Of a stretch of 45,180 nucleotides of DNA, positions 35,570 to 45,180 are shown piece after piece. The notes beneath the pieces are model-generated. The model saw nothing but the letters and a program-made list of their open reading frames with translations. It was not told the DNA's origin and did no database searches. A program made the position numbers and the translations under genes. Positions within the stretch are counted from its first letter, which is position 1; every line of letters starts with the position of its first letter. The DNA is taken from assembly GCF_900099925.1 (NCBI RefSeq), contig NZ_FNDE01000032.1, positions 1-45,180 on the forward strand, in the 5' to 3' direction. The DNA is from Aneurinibacillus thermoaerophilus. GTDB taxonomy: Bacteria > Bacillota > Bacilli > Aneurinibacillales > Aneurinibacillaceae.

Positions 35570-36931
35570 ATGGTTACCAATGCTAAAGAACTTTGGGATA
35601 CTATCTTATCACATATACAAACCCGCATTAGCAAACCCAGTTTTGAAACATGGCTAAAATCAACAAAAGCCACGTCGCTCGACGACAATACGCTCTTAAT
35701 TACTGCTCCTAACGAATTTACGCGGGACTGGCTCGAATCAAGATATTCCGAATTAATTCTAGAAACATTGTATGAGGTAACCGGCAAAGTTATTACAATC
35801 AAATTTGTTGTCCCTACCTCAAACTCCCAACAAAACGAACCGGAAATGGGTACGGTTCCCGCTTCAAAAGAAAAACGTAGCTCGACGCAAGACGACTCCC
35901 CCCAAACGATGCTAAACCCGAAGTATACATTTGATACATTTGTCATTGGAGCGGGGAATCGCTTTGCGCATGCGGCTTCTCTTGCAGTCGCTGAAGCGCC
36001 TGCAAAGGCTTACAACCCACTTTTTATCTACGGAGGCGTTGGGCTGGGAAAAACGCATCTAATGCACGGAATCGGTCATTATGTACTTGAGCAAAACCCA
36101 AACGCCCGAGTCGTTTATCTGTCGTCCGAGAAATTTACAAATGAATTTATTAATTCGATCCGTGATAATCAAACAGTCAATTTCCGCAACAAATACCGGA
36201 ACGTAGACATTTTGCTTATTGACGATATTCAATTCCTAGCCGGAAAAGAACAGACGCAGGAAGAATTCTTCCATACATTCAACACCTTGCATGAAGAAAG
36301 CAAGCAAATCGTAATTTCAAGCGATCGGCCCCCCAAAGAAATTCCGACGCTAGAAGACAGGTTACGCTCCCGTTTCGAATGGGGGCTAATTACCGATATT
36401 CAACCTCCGGATTTGGAAACAAGAATCGCCATTTTACGCAAGAAAGCAAAAGCGGAAAACCTAGAAATTCCAAACGAGGTTATGGTGTATATTGCCAACC
36501 AAATCGATACGAATATCCGTGAGTTGGAAGGAGCGCTTATTCGTGTCGTTGCCTATTCCTCTCTTATTAATCGGGACATCGACACAGAACTGGCAATAGA
36601 GGCACTAAAAGATATTATTCCTTCCAACAAGCCACGTATCATCAACATCGCAACCATTCAGCAAGCTGTAGGTGAATACTTCAATCTAAAATTGGAGGAT
36701 TTTAAAGCGAAGAAACGAACAAAGTCCGTCGCGTTCCCACGGCAAATTGCCATGTATCTATCCAGAGAGCTAACCGATTATTCCCTGCCAAAAATCGGGG
36801 AAGAATTTGGTGGACGCGATCATACCACCGTCATTCACGCGCATGAAAAAATTACGAAGGCTTTACAAAACGATCGCCAGTTACAAGGAACCATTCAGGA
36901 ATTAATCGATAAGATTAAAAACGGCCGATAA
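35570..36931 (+). CDS. dnaA: Chromosomal replication initiator DnaA
   Basis: 453 residues from the ATG of [20 protein letters not shown], just after AAGGAG. The frame is open 33 codons further upstream, but that part is not like DnaA. Domain I (1-80, [14 protein letters not shown]), a short linker (about 85-115), AAA+ domain III with Walker [13 protein letters not shown] (155-162) and Walker [12 protein letters not shown] (215-225), and domain IV with the box-binding [15 protein letters not shown]. DnaA-ATP opens oriC and loads the helicase; it is controlled by Soj. First gene of the rightward replication cluster. Confidence 0.98.
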   Translation: MVTNAKELWDTILSHIQTRISKPSFETWLKSTKATSLDDNTLLITAPNEFTRDWLESRYSELILETLYEVTGKVITIKFVVPTSNSQQNEPEMGTVPASKEKRSSTQDDSPQTMLNPKYTFDTFVIGAGNRFAHAASLAVAEAPAKAYNPLFIYGGVGLGKTHLMHGIGHYVLEQNPNARVVYLSSEKFTNEFINSIRDNQTVNFRNKYRNVDILLIDDIQFLAGKEQTQEEFFHTFNTLHEESKQIVISSDRPPKEIPTLEDRLRSRFEWGLITDIQPPDLETRIAILRKKAKAENLEIPNEVMVYIANQIDTNIRELEGALIRVVAYSSLINRDIDTELAIEALKDIIPSNKPRIINIATIQQAVGEYFNLKLEDFKAKKRTKSVAFPRQIAMYLSRELTDYSLPKIGEEFGGRDHTTVIHAHEKITKALQNDRQLQGTIQELIDKIKNGR

Positions 36932-36958
36932 ATTTCGATTAGCCTGCCTGTGCACAAA

Positions 36959-37085
36959 TGTGAATAACCAACATAGCCTGTACACAAAGTTATCCACATG
37001 TGTATAGGCTTTATTTCTTTTTTACACCAAACTTATTCACATATCCACCTCCTCTATTACTATTACTGGATATAAAAAAAGAATA
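36959..37085. other. oriC, right part: DnaA boxes, DnaA-trio and unwinding element
   Basis: DnaA boxes TGTGAATAA 36959-36967, TTATCCACA 36990-36998, TTATTCACA 37033-37041 and ATATCCACC 37041-37049. Directly after comes a short GC-rich spacer and CTATTACTATTACTG (37053-37067), the repeated-trinucleotide pattern of DnaA-trios, then the AT-rich run TATAAAAAAAG. This order (paired boxes, spacer, trios, AT-rich DNA) is the basal unwinding system described for B. subtilis, where it also lies between dnaA and dnaN. Confidence 0.88.
36975..37010 (+). terminator. Terminator-like hairpin after dnaA with a DnaA box as its loop
   Basis: AGCCTGTACACA (36975-36986) and TGTGTATAGGCT (36999-37010) form a 12-bp stem with one G-T pair; the 12-base loop contains TTATCCACA. 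A T-rich tract (TTTATTTCTTTTTT) follows. It lies 43 bases after the dnaA stop. Confidence 0.7.
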
Positions 37086-37137
37086 AAATAAAAGTATATG
37101 ATAAAATGACCAAGAAGATTCCTAAAAGGGGGATACA

Positions 37138-38280
37138 ATGAAGTTTACAATTCAAAGAGAGCAACTGACGAATGCGATTAATATAGTGAGCAAAGCTGTG
37201 TCGTCCAGAACAACGATTCCGATTCTTACAGGAATTAAGATTGTAGCTCATGAGGATGGAATTACATTGACAGCAAGCGACTCGGATATTTCAATTGAAC
37301 AATACGTCCCGATGGAATCGGGAGAACATCAGTGGATTGAAGACATTACGCCAGGCAGTGTTGTTCTGCCCTCTAAATTTTTAGGGGAAATTGTACGGAA
37401 GTTGCCGGGCGAACAAGTAACTATTTCAGTGAATGAACGGTTTATTACTACCATTTCTTCTGGACGTTCAGAATTTAACCTGAATGGTATGAATGCTGAA
37501 GATTATCCGTGTCTGCCGCAAATTGAAGAGGATAAGATACTTAGTTTACCTTCTGATTTGTTAAAAACAATGATTCGTCAAACGGTCTTTGCGGTTGCTA
37601 CTACAGAAACCCGACCGATTCTGACAGGCGTTATGTGGGAACTGAGAGACGGACAACTTTCGTTCGTGGCCACAGACAGTCATCGTCTAACTACAAGAAA
37701 AGCCTCCGTTGAATCAGCGGCAAGTTTAAGTTTCGATAATGTAGTTATTCCAGGAAAAAGTTTGATTGAGCTTAGTAAAGTTCTCCCAGACGATGACCAA
37801 CTAGTGGATCTTGTTATTACAGATAATCAAATTTTGGTAAAGATTAACTATATTCTTTTTTACTCTCGTATTTTGGACGGAACATACCCGGATACAAGCC
37901 GTATTATTCCGCAAAATACGAAAACGGAGATAATTTTATCGACAAAAGAGTTTTTAGGGGCAATAGAACGGGCAAGCTTATTAGCAAGAGAAGGGAAAAA
38001 TAACATTGTTCGCCTGTTTACGCGTCCGGATGGAATGGTCGAGATTTCTTCTAATACGCCGGAAGTAGGGAAAGTAACCGAAGAGGTTGCACCTTCCTCC
38101 GTAGATGGTGAAGACGTAAAAATCTCATTTAATGCGAAATACATGATTGATGCACTTCGGGCCGTAGATAGCGAAAATATCCGCATCGGTTTTACTGGTG
38201 CGATGAGTCCATTTATCATTCGTCCAACGGAGCATGATTGGATCTTACACCTTATTTTGCCTGTGAGAACGAATCAATAG
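37138..38280 (+). CDS. dnaN: DNA polymerase III beta sliding clamp
   Basis: 380 residues with three clamp domains (about 1-125, 126-248 and 249-380). It starts MKFTIQREQLTNAINIVSKA, with AAAAGGGGG before the ATG, and ends in the conserved PFIIRPTEHDWILHLILPVR. The ring dimer tethers polymerase and binds mismatch repair and helicase-loading partners through its hydrophobic cleft. Separated from dnaA by the oriC right part and a terminator-like hairpin. Confidence 0.98.
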   Translation: MKFTIQREQLTNAINIVSKAVSSRTTIPILTGIKIVAHEDGITLTASDSDISIEQYVPMESGEHQWIEDITPGSVVLPSKFLGEIVRKLPGEQVTISVNERFITTISSGRSEFNLNGMNAEDYPCLPQIEEDKILSLPSDLLKTMIRQTVFAVATTETRPILTGVMWELRDGQLSFVATDSHRLTTRKASVESAASLSFDNVVIPGKSLIELSKVLPDDDQLVDLVITDNQILVKINYILFYSRILDGTYPDTSRIIPQNTKTEIILSTKEFLGAIERASLLAREGKNNIVRLFTRPDGMVEISSNTPEVGKVTEEVAPSSVDGEDVKISFNAKYMIDALRAVDSENIRIGFTGAMSPFIIRPTEHDWILHLILPVRTNQ

Positions 38281-38297
38281 GGAGCGGTTACATCATA

Positions 38298-38528
38298 ATG
38301 GAGAAAAAAAAGGTTACTATTACGACGGAATATATCCCCCTCGGCCAATTTTTGAAATTGGCCGAGATTATTGATACAGGCGGACAGGCAAAAATATTTC
38401 TTGCCCAAACACATGTTGAGGTAAATGAAGAGCCAGAGAATCGACGCGGCAAAAAGTTGTATAATGGAGATACGGTTTACGTAGAAGGGTTCGGCACATA
38501 TGAAGTGTTACGTCAAACCGTGAAGTAG
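38298..38528 (+). CDS. yaaA: S4-domain RNA-binding protein YaaA
   Basis: 76 residues from MEKKKVTITTEYIPLGQFLK, with GGGAGCGG upstream; the frame is open further upstream only within dnaN. An S4-like fold is indicated by LGQFLKLAEIIDTGGQAK and NRRGKKLYNGDTV. It corresponds to B. subtilis YaaA, which has been linked to ribosome assembly, in the conserved dnaN-yaaA-recF order. Confidence 0.95.
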   Translation: MEKKKVTITTEYIPLGQFLKLAEIIDTGGQAKIFLAQTHVEVNEEPENRRGKKLYNGDTVYVEGFGTYEVLRQTVK

Positions 38529-38581
38529 CCAGCGGCATGCTTTATCCATAGAAAAGCGTGCGAGCCGGGAGGGAAGACGGT

Positions 38582-39694
38582 TTGATATTGAGAGAATTGG
38601 AATTGACACATTACAGGAATTTTGAGCATGTCCACGTACATTTTGACGCTCCTATTGTTTTATTTGTCGGTTCAAACGCGCAGGGAAAGACAAACATGCT
38701 GGAATCAATTTACGTTCTGGCGATGGCGAAATCACACCGCACAAACAAAGACAAAGAATTAATCGGGTGGGACGCTTCGTTTTCCCGCCTGTCTTGCCGG
38801 TTAGATCGTCGGGGTAGCCCGGTAACGCTGGATATTCAGCTTACCGCAAAAGGGAAAAAAGCCAAAGTCAATCAATTAGAACAGCGCCGTTTGAGCGATT
38901 ATATCGGCGCTATGAACGTCGTGATGTTCGCGCCCGAAGATTTAAGCATCGTAAAAGGAAGCCCGAATGTCCGTCGCCGTTTTCTCGATATGGAAATCGG
39001 GCAGGTATCCAAGTCTTACTTGTATAATATGCTGCAGTACCAAAAACTTGTGCAACAGCGCAATCAAGCGATGAAAGAACTACAGACGGGCAAGGCGTTT
39101 CGCGATATGCTTGACGTTTACAATATCCAGATGGCAAATCTCGCTGTGAAAGTGCTGCAAAAACGTTTCGTTTTCATGGATAAACTGGAAAAGTGGGGGC
39201 GGGAAATCCATGCCCAAATCACTCAGGGAAAAGAAAAATTGACGCTTTCGTATGAAAGTACGTTCCCGGTTACAAAAGATATGTCGGAAAACGAAGCAGA
39301 AGAAGTTGTCTACAAATACCTTACCTCTATTCAGGAGCGGGAAATCGTCCGGGGCACCAGTCTGGCTGGACCGCACCGTGATGATATCCATTTTTTTATT
39401 AACGGAACGAGCGTTCATCGATATGGTTCACAAGGACAGCAACGTACAACCGCGCTTTCATTAAAGCTGGCAGAGATTGAATTAATTCGTCAGGAGGTGG
39501 GAGAGTACCCGCTTCTTCTTCTTGATGACGTGCTGTCCGAGTTGGATGCTAATCGACAGACCCACCTTTTGCAAAATATTAAAGACCGCGTGCAAACGTT
39601 TGTGACTACGACAGGCGTAGAGGGCTTATATCATCAGACATTGCAGCAGGCTGCGCTTTACCGGGTAAAACAAGGAACTATTACGCGGGAATAA
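38582..39694 (+). CDS. recF: DNA replication and repair protein RecF
   Basis: 370 residues from a TTG start (LILRELELTHYRNFEHV) with GGGAGGG 7-8 bases upstream; an upstream GTG (38558) has no ribosome site and adds eight atypical residues. Walker A is GSNAQGKTNMLE, the signature motif TSLAGPHRDDIHFF, and Walker B LLLLDDVLSELD. RecF is an SMC-like ATPase that helps load RecA at gaps with RecO and RecR. Followed after 15 bases by remB. Confidence 0.95.
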   Translation: MILRELELTHYRNFEHVHVHFDAPIVLFVGSNAQGKTNMLESIYVLAMAKSHRTNKDKELIGWDASFSRLSCRLDRRGSPVTLDIQLTAKGKKAKVNQLEQRRLSDYIGAMNVVMFAPEDLSIVKGSPNVRRRFLDMEIGQVSKSYLYNMLQYQKLVQQRNQAMKELQTGKAFRDMLDVYNIQMANLAVKVLQKRFVFMDKLEKWGREIHAQITQGKEKLTLSYESTFPVTKDMSENEAEEVVYKYLTSIQEREIVRGTSLAGPHRDDIHFFINGTSVHRYGSQGQQRTTALSLKLAEIELIRQEVGEYPLLLLDDVLSELDANRQTHLLQNIKDRVQTFVTTTGVEGLYHQTLQQAALYRVKQGTITRE

Positions 39695-39709
39695 TGAAGG
39701 AGGAACCGT

Positions 39710-41879
<2,170 letters not shown>

Positions 41880-41880
41880 C

Positions 41881-41921
41881 AAAAAATAAGCCTTCTTCTT
41901 TAATTAAGAGGGCTTATTTTT
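41881..41921 (+). terminator. Terminator between gyrB and gyrA
   Basis: AAAATAAGCC and GGCTTATTTT (10 bp) enclose a second short stem (TCTT and AAGA), ending in a run of five T residues, just after the gyrB stop. Confidence 0.88.
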
Positions 41922-41949
41922 GTGCGTAAACGGAGATAAATGATATAAT
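41920..41949 (+). promoter_or_regulatory. Candidate gyrA promoter
   Basis: TATAAT at 41944-41949 is perfect; the -35 TTGTGC at 41920-41925 is weak, spacer 18. It follows the gyrB terminator, which supports separate transcription of gyrA. Confidence 0.6.
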
Positions 41950-42022
41950 AAAACTTATGGGCAAAATGATTGCGACCTGCTGTGAGTGGGCCAAATAAAC
42001 GTTGAACGACGGAGGTAGTTTA

Positions 42023-44533
42023 ATGGCCGAACAACAATCTAACGTTATTGATATTAATATAAACCAGGAGATGCGCGAATCATTCCTTGAATATGCGATG
42101 AGCGTTATTGTGAGTCGCGCTCTTCCGGATGTTCGCGATGGTCTGAAGCCTGTTCACCGCCGGATTTTATATGCGATGAACGAGATGGGAGTTACCCCTG
42201 ATAAACCATACAAAAAGTCGGCACGTATTGTTGGGGACGTTATTGGTAAATACCATCCGCACGGAGATTCGGCTGTATATGAAACAATGGTGCGGATGGC
42301 GCAGGATTTTTCCTACCGTTATCCGTTGGTTGACGGACATGGGAACTTTGGCTCCATTGATGGGGATTCCGCAGCTGCCATGCGTTATACGGAAGCGCGG
42401 ATGTCGAAAATCGCCACGGAGCTTATGAGAGATATTAACAAGGATACGATTGATTTTGGCCCTAATTACGATGGCAATGAACAGGAGCCGCTTGTAATGC
42501 CGGCCCGTTTTCCACATCTTCTTGTAAATGGGACATCTGGGATTGCGGTAGGGATGGCAACAAATATTCCTCCGCATAATTTGCGGGAAGTGATTGACGG
42601 AATTTTGTTGCTTATTGAGAATCCCGATTGTACAAGCCGCGACTTGATGGAGCATATCATCGGCCCTGATTTTCCAACAGGAGCATATATTATGGGACGA
42701 GGCGGAATCCGTCGCGCGTATGAAACGGGACGAGGTTCCATTATTATCCGGGCAAAAGCGGAAATTGAAGATCAGGGAAATAAGCCAAAGATTATTGTGA
42801 CGGAAATACCGTATCAGGTAAATAAGGCACGTTTGATTGAAAAAATCGCAGAACTGGTTCGTGAAAAGAAACTGGACGGTATCACTGATTTGCGTGATGA
42901 GTCGGATCGAAATGGCATGCGGATCGTCATTGAACTCAGACGTGACGTAAACCCGCAGGTTGTATTAAATAATTTGTATAAGCACACAGCCATGCAGACG
43001 AGTTTTGGAATTAATATGTTAGCGCTCGTAAATAATGAGCCACGCATTTTGAATTTGAAGCAGATGCTTTATTATTATCTGGAACATCAGAAAGAAGTCA
43101 TTCGCCGTCGTACCGAATATGATTTACGGAAAGCGGAGGCAAGACTCCACATTGTTGAGGGTTTGCTGAAAGCAATCGACATTGTGGACGATTTAGTGGA
43201 TCGTGAGGGGCCGATCCGCTCTGCTTCTGACCGTGAAGAAGCGCGTGGTTATTTGATGGCCGAGACCTTCTCGATGAAGGGACGGGAAGTTCCACTCGGT
43301 TTTACGCTGGAGCAGGCGAACGCAATTCTGGATATGCGTTTGCAAGCGTTGACTGGTCTTTCGATTGAACGTCTGACAGAAGAATACAATGAATTGTCTG
43401 CATTAATTGCCGAGTTACGTGCGATCCTTGGTGATGAAAGTAAAATTTTAGAAATTATTAGTGAGGAATTAACCGAAATTAAGGAAAAATACGGGGATGA
43501 TCGTCGGACCGAAATTACGGTAGATATGAACAATATTGAGGATGAGGATTTAATTCCGCAAGAAGAAGTTGTTATCTCTCTTACGCACCGCGGTTATATT
43601 AAACGGTTACCTGTGGATACGTATCGGGCGCAGAAACGCGGTGGTCGCGGTGTGCAGGGGATGAGTACGCGTGAAGATGATTTTGCGCAACACTTGATTA
43701 CAACGAATTCGCATAACTATCTTTTGTTTTTTACAAACAAAGGAAAGGTATATCGTTTAAAAGCATACGAGATTCCCGAATTGAGCCGTACCGCAAAGGG
43801 CATTCCAATTATTAATTTGCTGCAGATTGAACAGGGTGAGCACATCCAAACCATTATCCCGATTAAGGAGTTTACTGATAACCATTACTTGTTCTTTGCC
43901 ACGAAGCAAGGGATCGTGAAGCGGTCAGATTTGGCTTCTTTTAGTAATATTCGTCGTATCGGTTTGTTTGCTATTAATTTGCGGGAAGATGACGAACTTG
44001 TGGGTGTTCGGTTAACTGACGGAGATCAGAACATCATTATGGGAACCAAAAAGGGGATGTCCATTCTGTTCTCGGAAAAGGACGTACGAATGATGGGGCG
44101 TTCTGCGACCGGCGTAAAAGGTATTCATTTAAGTGAAGAAGATTGCGTAATTGACATGGACATTGCTGAAGAAAACGCTGATGTGCTTATCGTTACTTCG
44201 CGCGGTTACGGCAAGCGTACCCCACTGTCTTCTTACCGTTTTCAATCCCGCGGAGGTAAAGGAATTAAGACATTGCATTTGACAGAACGTAACGGGGTAG
44301 TCGTGGGGTTAAAAGTTGTGAATGAGAAGAATGACTTAATGCTGGTGACATCTACCGGTATTATCATTCGGCTTAGTGTAAAAGACATTTCTTCCATGGG
44401 TCGCAATACGCAAGGAGTTAAATTAATTCGTCTTGACGAGCAGGAAGAAGTAGCGACTGTGGCCAAAGTAGAAGTAACAGAAGAGACGGCGGAAGTGCAG
44501 GAAATAACGAGTGAGGTTGTCGAACCTTCATAG
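42023..44533 (+). CDS. gyrA: DNA gyrase subunit A
   Basis: 836 residues from the ATG after GGAGGT; a TTG seven codons upstream precedes that site. The active-site tyrosine is Tyr122 in [12 protein letters not shown]. The quinolone-resistance region reads [13 protein letters not shown], the unmutated Ser83/Glu87 form. The GyrA box is [10 protein letters not shown] in the DNA-wrapping C-terminal beta-pinwheel. An acidic tail ([17 protein letters not shown]) ends the protein. It cuts and passes DNA with GyrB. The next feature is the rRNA operon. Confidence 0.98.
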   Translation: MAEQQSNVIDININQEMRESFLEYAMSVIVSRALPDVRDGLKPVHRRILYAMNEMGVTPDKPYKKSARIVGDVIGKYHPHGDSAVYETMVRMAQDFSYRYPLVDGHGNFGSIDGDSAAAMRYTEARMSKIATELMRDINKDTIDFGPNYDGNEQEPLVMPARFPHLLVNGTSGIAVGMATNIPPHNLREVIDGILLLIENPDCTSRDLMEHIIGPDFPTGAYIMGRGGIRRAYETGRGSIIIRAKAEIEDQGNKPKIIVTEIPYQVNKARLIEKIAELVREKKLDGITDLRDESDRNGMRIVIELRRDVNPQVVLNNLYKHTAMQTSFGINMLALVNNEPRILNLKQMLYYYLEHQKEVIRRRTEYDLRKAEARLHIVEGLLKAIDIVDDLVDREGPIRSASDREEARGYLMAETFSMKGREVPLGFTLEQANAILDMRLQALTGLSIERLTEEYNELSALIAELRAILGDESKILEIISEELTEIKEKYGDDRRTEITVDMNNIEDEDLIPQEEVVISLTHRGYIKRLPVDTYRAQKRGGRGVQGMSTREDDFAQHLITTNSHNYLLFFTNKGKVYRLKAYEIPELSRTAKGIPIINLLQIEQGEHIQTIIPIKEFTDNHYLFFATKQGIVKRSDLASFSNIRRIGLFAINLREDDELVGVRLTDGDQNIIMGTKKGMSILFSEKDVRMMGRSATGVKGIHLSEEDCVIDMDIAEENADVLIVTSRGYGKRTPLSSYRFQSRGGKGIKTLHLTERNGVVVGLKVVNEKNDLMLVTSTGIIIRLSVKDISSMGRNTQGVKLIRLDEQEEVATVAKVEVTEETAEVQEITSEVVEPS

Positions 44534-44575
44534 TAAGTTTGATTATGAAGAAAAGCCGAAAAGTTTTACAGGAGG

Positions 44576-44608
44576 GCAGCGTGCATAAGCGCTGCTTTTC
44601 CTTTTTAA
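44576..44608 (+). terminator. Terminator downstream of gyrA
   Basis: GCAGCG and CGCTGC form a 6-bp GC-rich stem with an 8-base loop, followed by TTTTCCTTTTT, 43 bases after the gyrA stop. Confidence 0.8.
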
Positions 44609-44815
44609 ATAAGTGCAAGACGATTGACTAATACGGTCGGTTTTGTTTTTTTAGCGAAGTTTGAAAAGCTGAGAGAAGCATTAGGTTTTCTTCTCTTCTG
44701 GGATAAAGATTTTTATTTAAACCAAAAACGTGGTACATTATCCAATACTGCTGTTTAAAAACAAAGCATTCAACAATAAATGGTAAGTGAGTTTAAATTT
44801 TTTATAAAAAAGTGC

Positions 44816-44844
44816 TTGCTATTTATTTTAGAATGTAATAAGAT
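44816..44844 (+). promoter_or_regulatory. rRNA operon promoter
   Basis: TTGCTA (44816-44821) and TAAGAT (44839-44844) with a 17-base spacer and A/T-rich DNA upstream resembling an UP element. The rest of 44609-44815 shows no gene and no second convincing promoter. Confidence 0.65.
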
Positions 44845-44849
44845 AAAGA

Positions 44850-45044
44850 AGTCGCCGCTGAAACGCGGTGAAAATGAAAAAGAAGTTCCTTGAAAACTGA
44901 ACAGTGACACTCGTTTGTGTGCGAGGTAAATATCCCATGAAAGTGAAGGTCAGCTTCAAAGTTGATTTCAGGCACTTTTATGGGGCCCGAAAAACATTCT
45001 TTACTTTATGAGCTAGCTTACGAGCTTGCGTATCAATCTTCAAC
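44850..45044 (+). other. rRNA operon leader
   Basis: The leader has a short hairpin (CGCCGC and GCGGTG at about 44852-44870) and the phrase CCTTGAAAACTGAACAG (44887-44903), common in Bacillales rRNA leaders and spacers. It holds RNase III and antitermination signals in related operons, but those are not individually identified here. Confidence 0.6.
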
Positions 45045-45180
45045 TTTTTTGGAGAGTTTGATCCTGGCTCAGGACGAACGCTGGCGGCGTGCCTAATACA
45101 TGCAAGTCGAGCGAACCGATGGAGTGCTTGCATTCCTGAGGTTAGCGGCGGACGGGTGAGTAACACGTAGGCAACCTGCC
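45045..45180 (+). rRNA. rrs: 16S ribosomal RNA, 5' end (continues beyond window)
   Basis: GGAGAGTTTGATCCTGGCTC (45051-45070) is the universal 5' region, followed by AGGACGAACGCTGGCGGCGT and GGCGGACGGGTGAGTAACAC. The exact mature 5' end is estimated about 6 bases before GGAGAG. The V1 loop (GAACCGATGGAGTGCTTGC) looks like Aneurinibacillus to me. Confidence 0.97.

Overview
The window is the replication-origin region of a spore-forming Bacillales (Firmicutes) chromosome. Evidence: dnaA-dnaN-yaaA-recF-remB-gyrB-gyrA runs rightwards into an rRNA operon. Leftwards, on the minus strand, runs the classical rpmH-rnpA-yidC-jag-mnmE-mnmG-rsmG-noc-soj-spo0J block, followed by ychF, rpsF-ssb-rpsR, yybS-gdpP-rplI-dnaC, purA, the six-gene wal operon and rlmH. 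Sporulation and chromosome-segregation genes (yyaC, soj/spo0J, a SpoIIIJ-type YidC) and Gram-positive Shine-Dalgarno sequences agree with this. The first ~130 bases of 16S rRNA at the right end look to me like Aneurinibacillus (Paenibacillaceae/Brevibacillus neighbourhood); this is recognition from memory, not a search.

Layout. 1-2553: accessory DNA, with the end of an IS110-family transposase gene, its non-coding flank, and a large serine recombinase that abuts and overlaps the 3' end of rlmH. 2455-3417: rlmH, a DnaA-box-rich intergenic region and a degenerate CxxH/CxxC-family gene. 3641-10645: walR-walK-walH-walI-walJ-htrA (cell-wall stress signalling). 10751-12229: a membrane-anchored LysM-G5-M23 peptidase with an attenuator-like leader. 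12580-20114: purA, the replicative helicase/L9/GdpP/YybS group and the S6-SSB-S18 operon. 20364-25607: ychF, small genes, an MscS channel, yyaC and a cysteine desulfurase. 25691-28391: the ParAB/Noc segregation block with parS sites. 28578-34995: tRNA modification, membrane insertase, RNase P and L34. 35097-37085: bipartite oriC around dnaA. 37138-44533: replication and gyrase genes. 44816-45180: rRNA promoter, leader and 16S start.

Nearly every gene is co-directional with replication leaving oriC near 35-37 kb. The exceptions are yyaC, a 49-codon ORF at 21603, and the mobile DNA at the left end.

Most unusual observations: (i) an SCC-like junction at the 3' end of rlmH whose recombinase takes its last ~33 residues from rlmH antisense sequence; (ii) an unreported-looking 18-codon leader peptide with a strong Shine-Dalgarno site that overlaps the soj start by GTGA and spans a terminator-like hairpin; (iii) DnaA-box architectures, including a perfect 15-bp palindrome in oriC, a DnaA box placed exactly in a terminator loop between dnaA and dnaN, and a separate five-box cluster beside rlmH 35 kb away; (iv) a leader with a terminator hairpin before the M23 peptidase gene.
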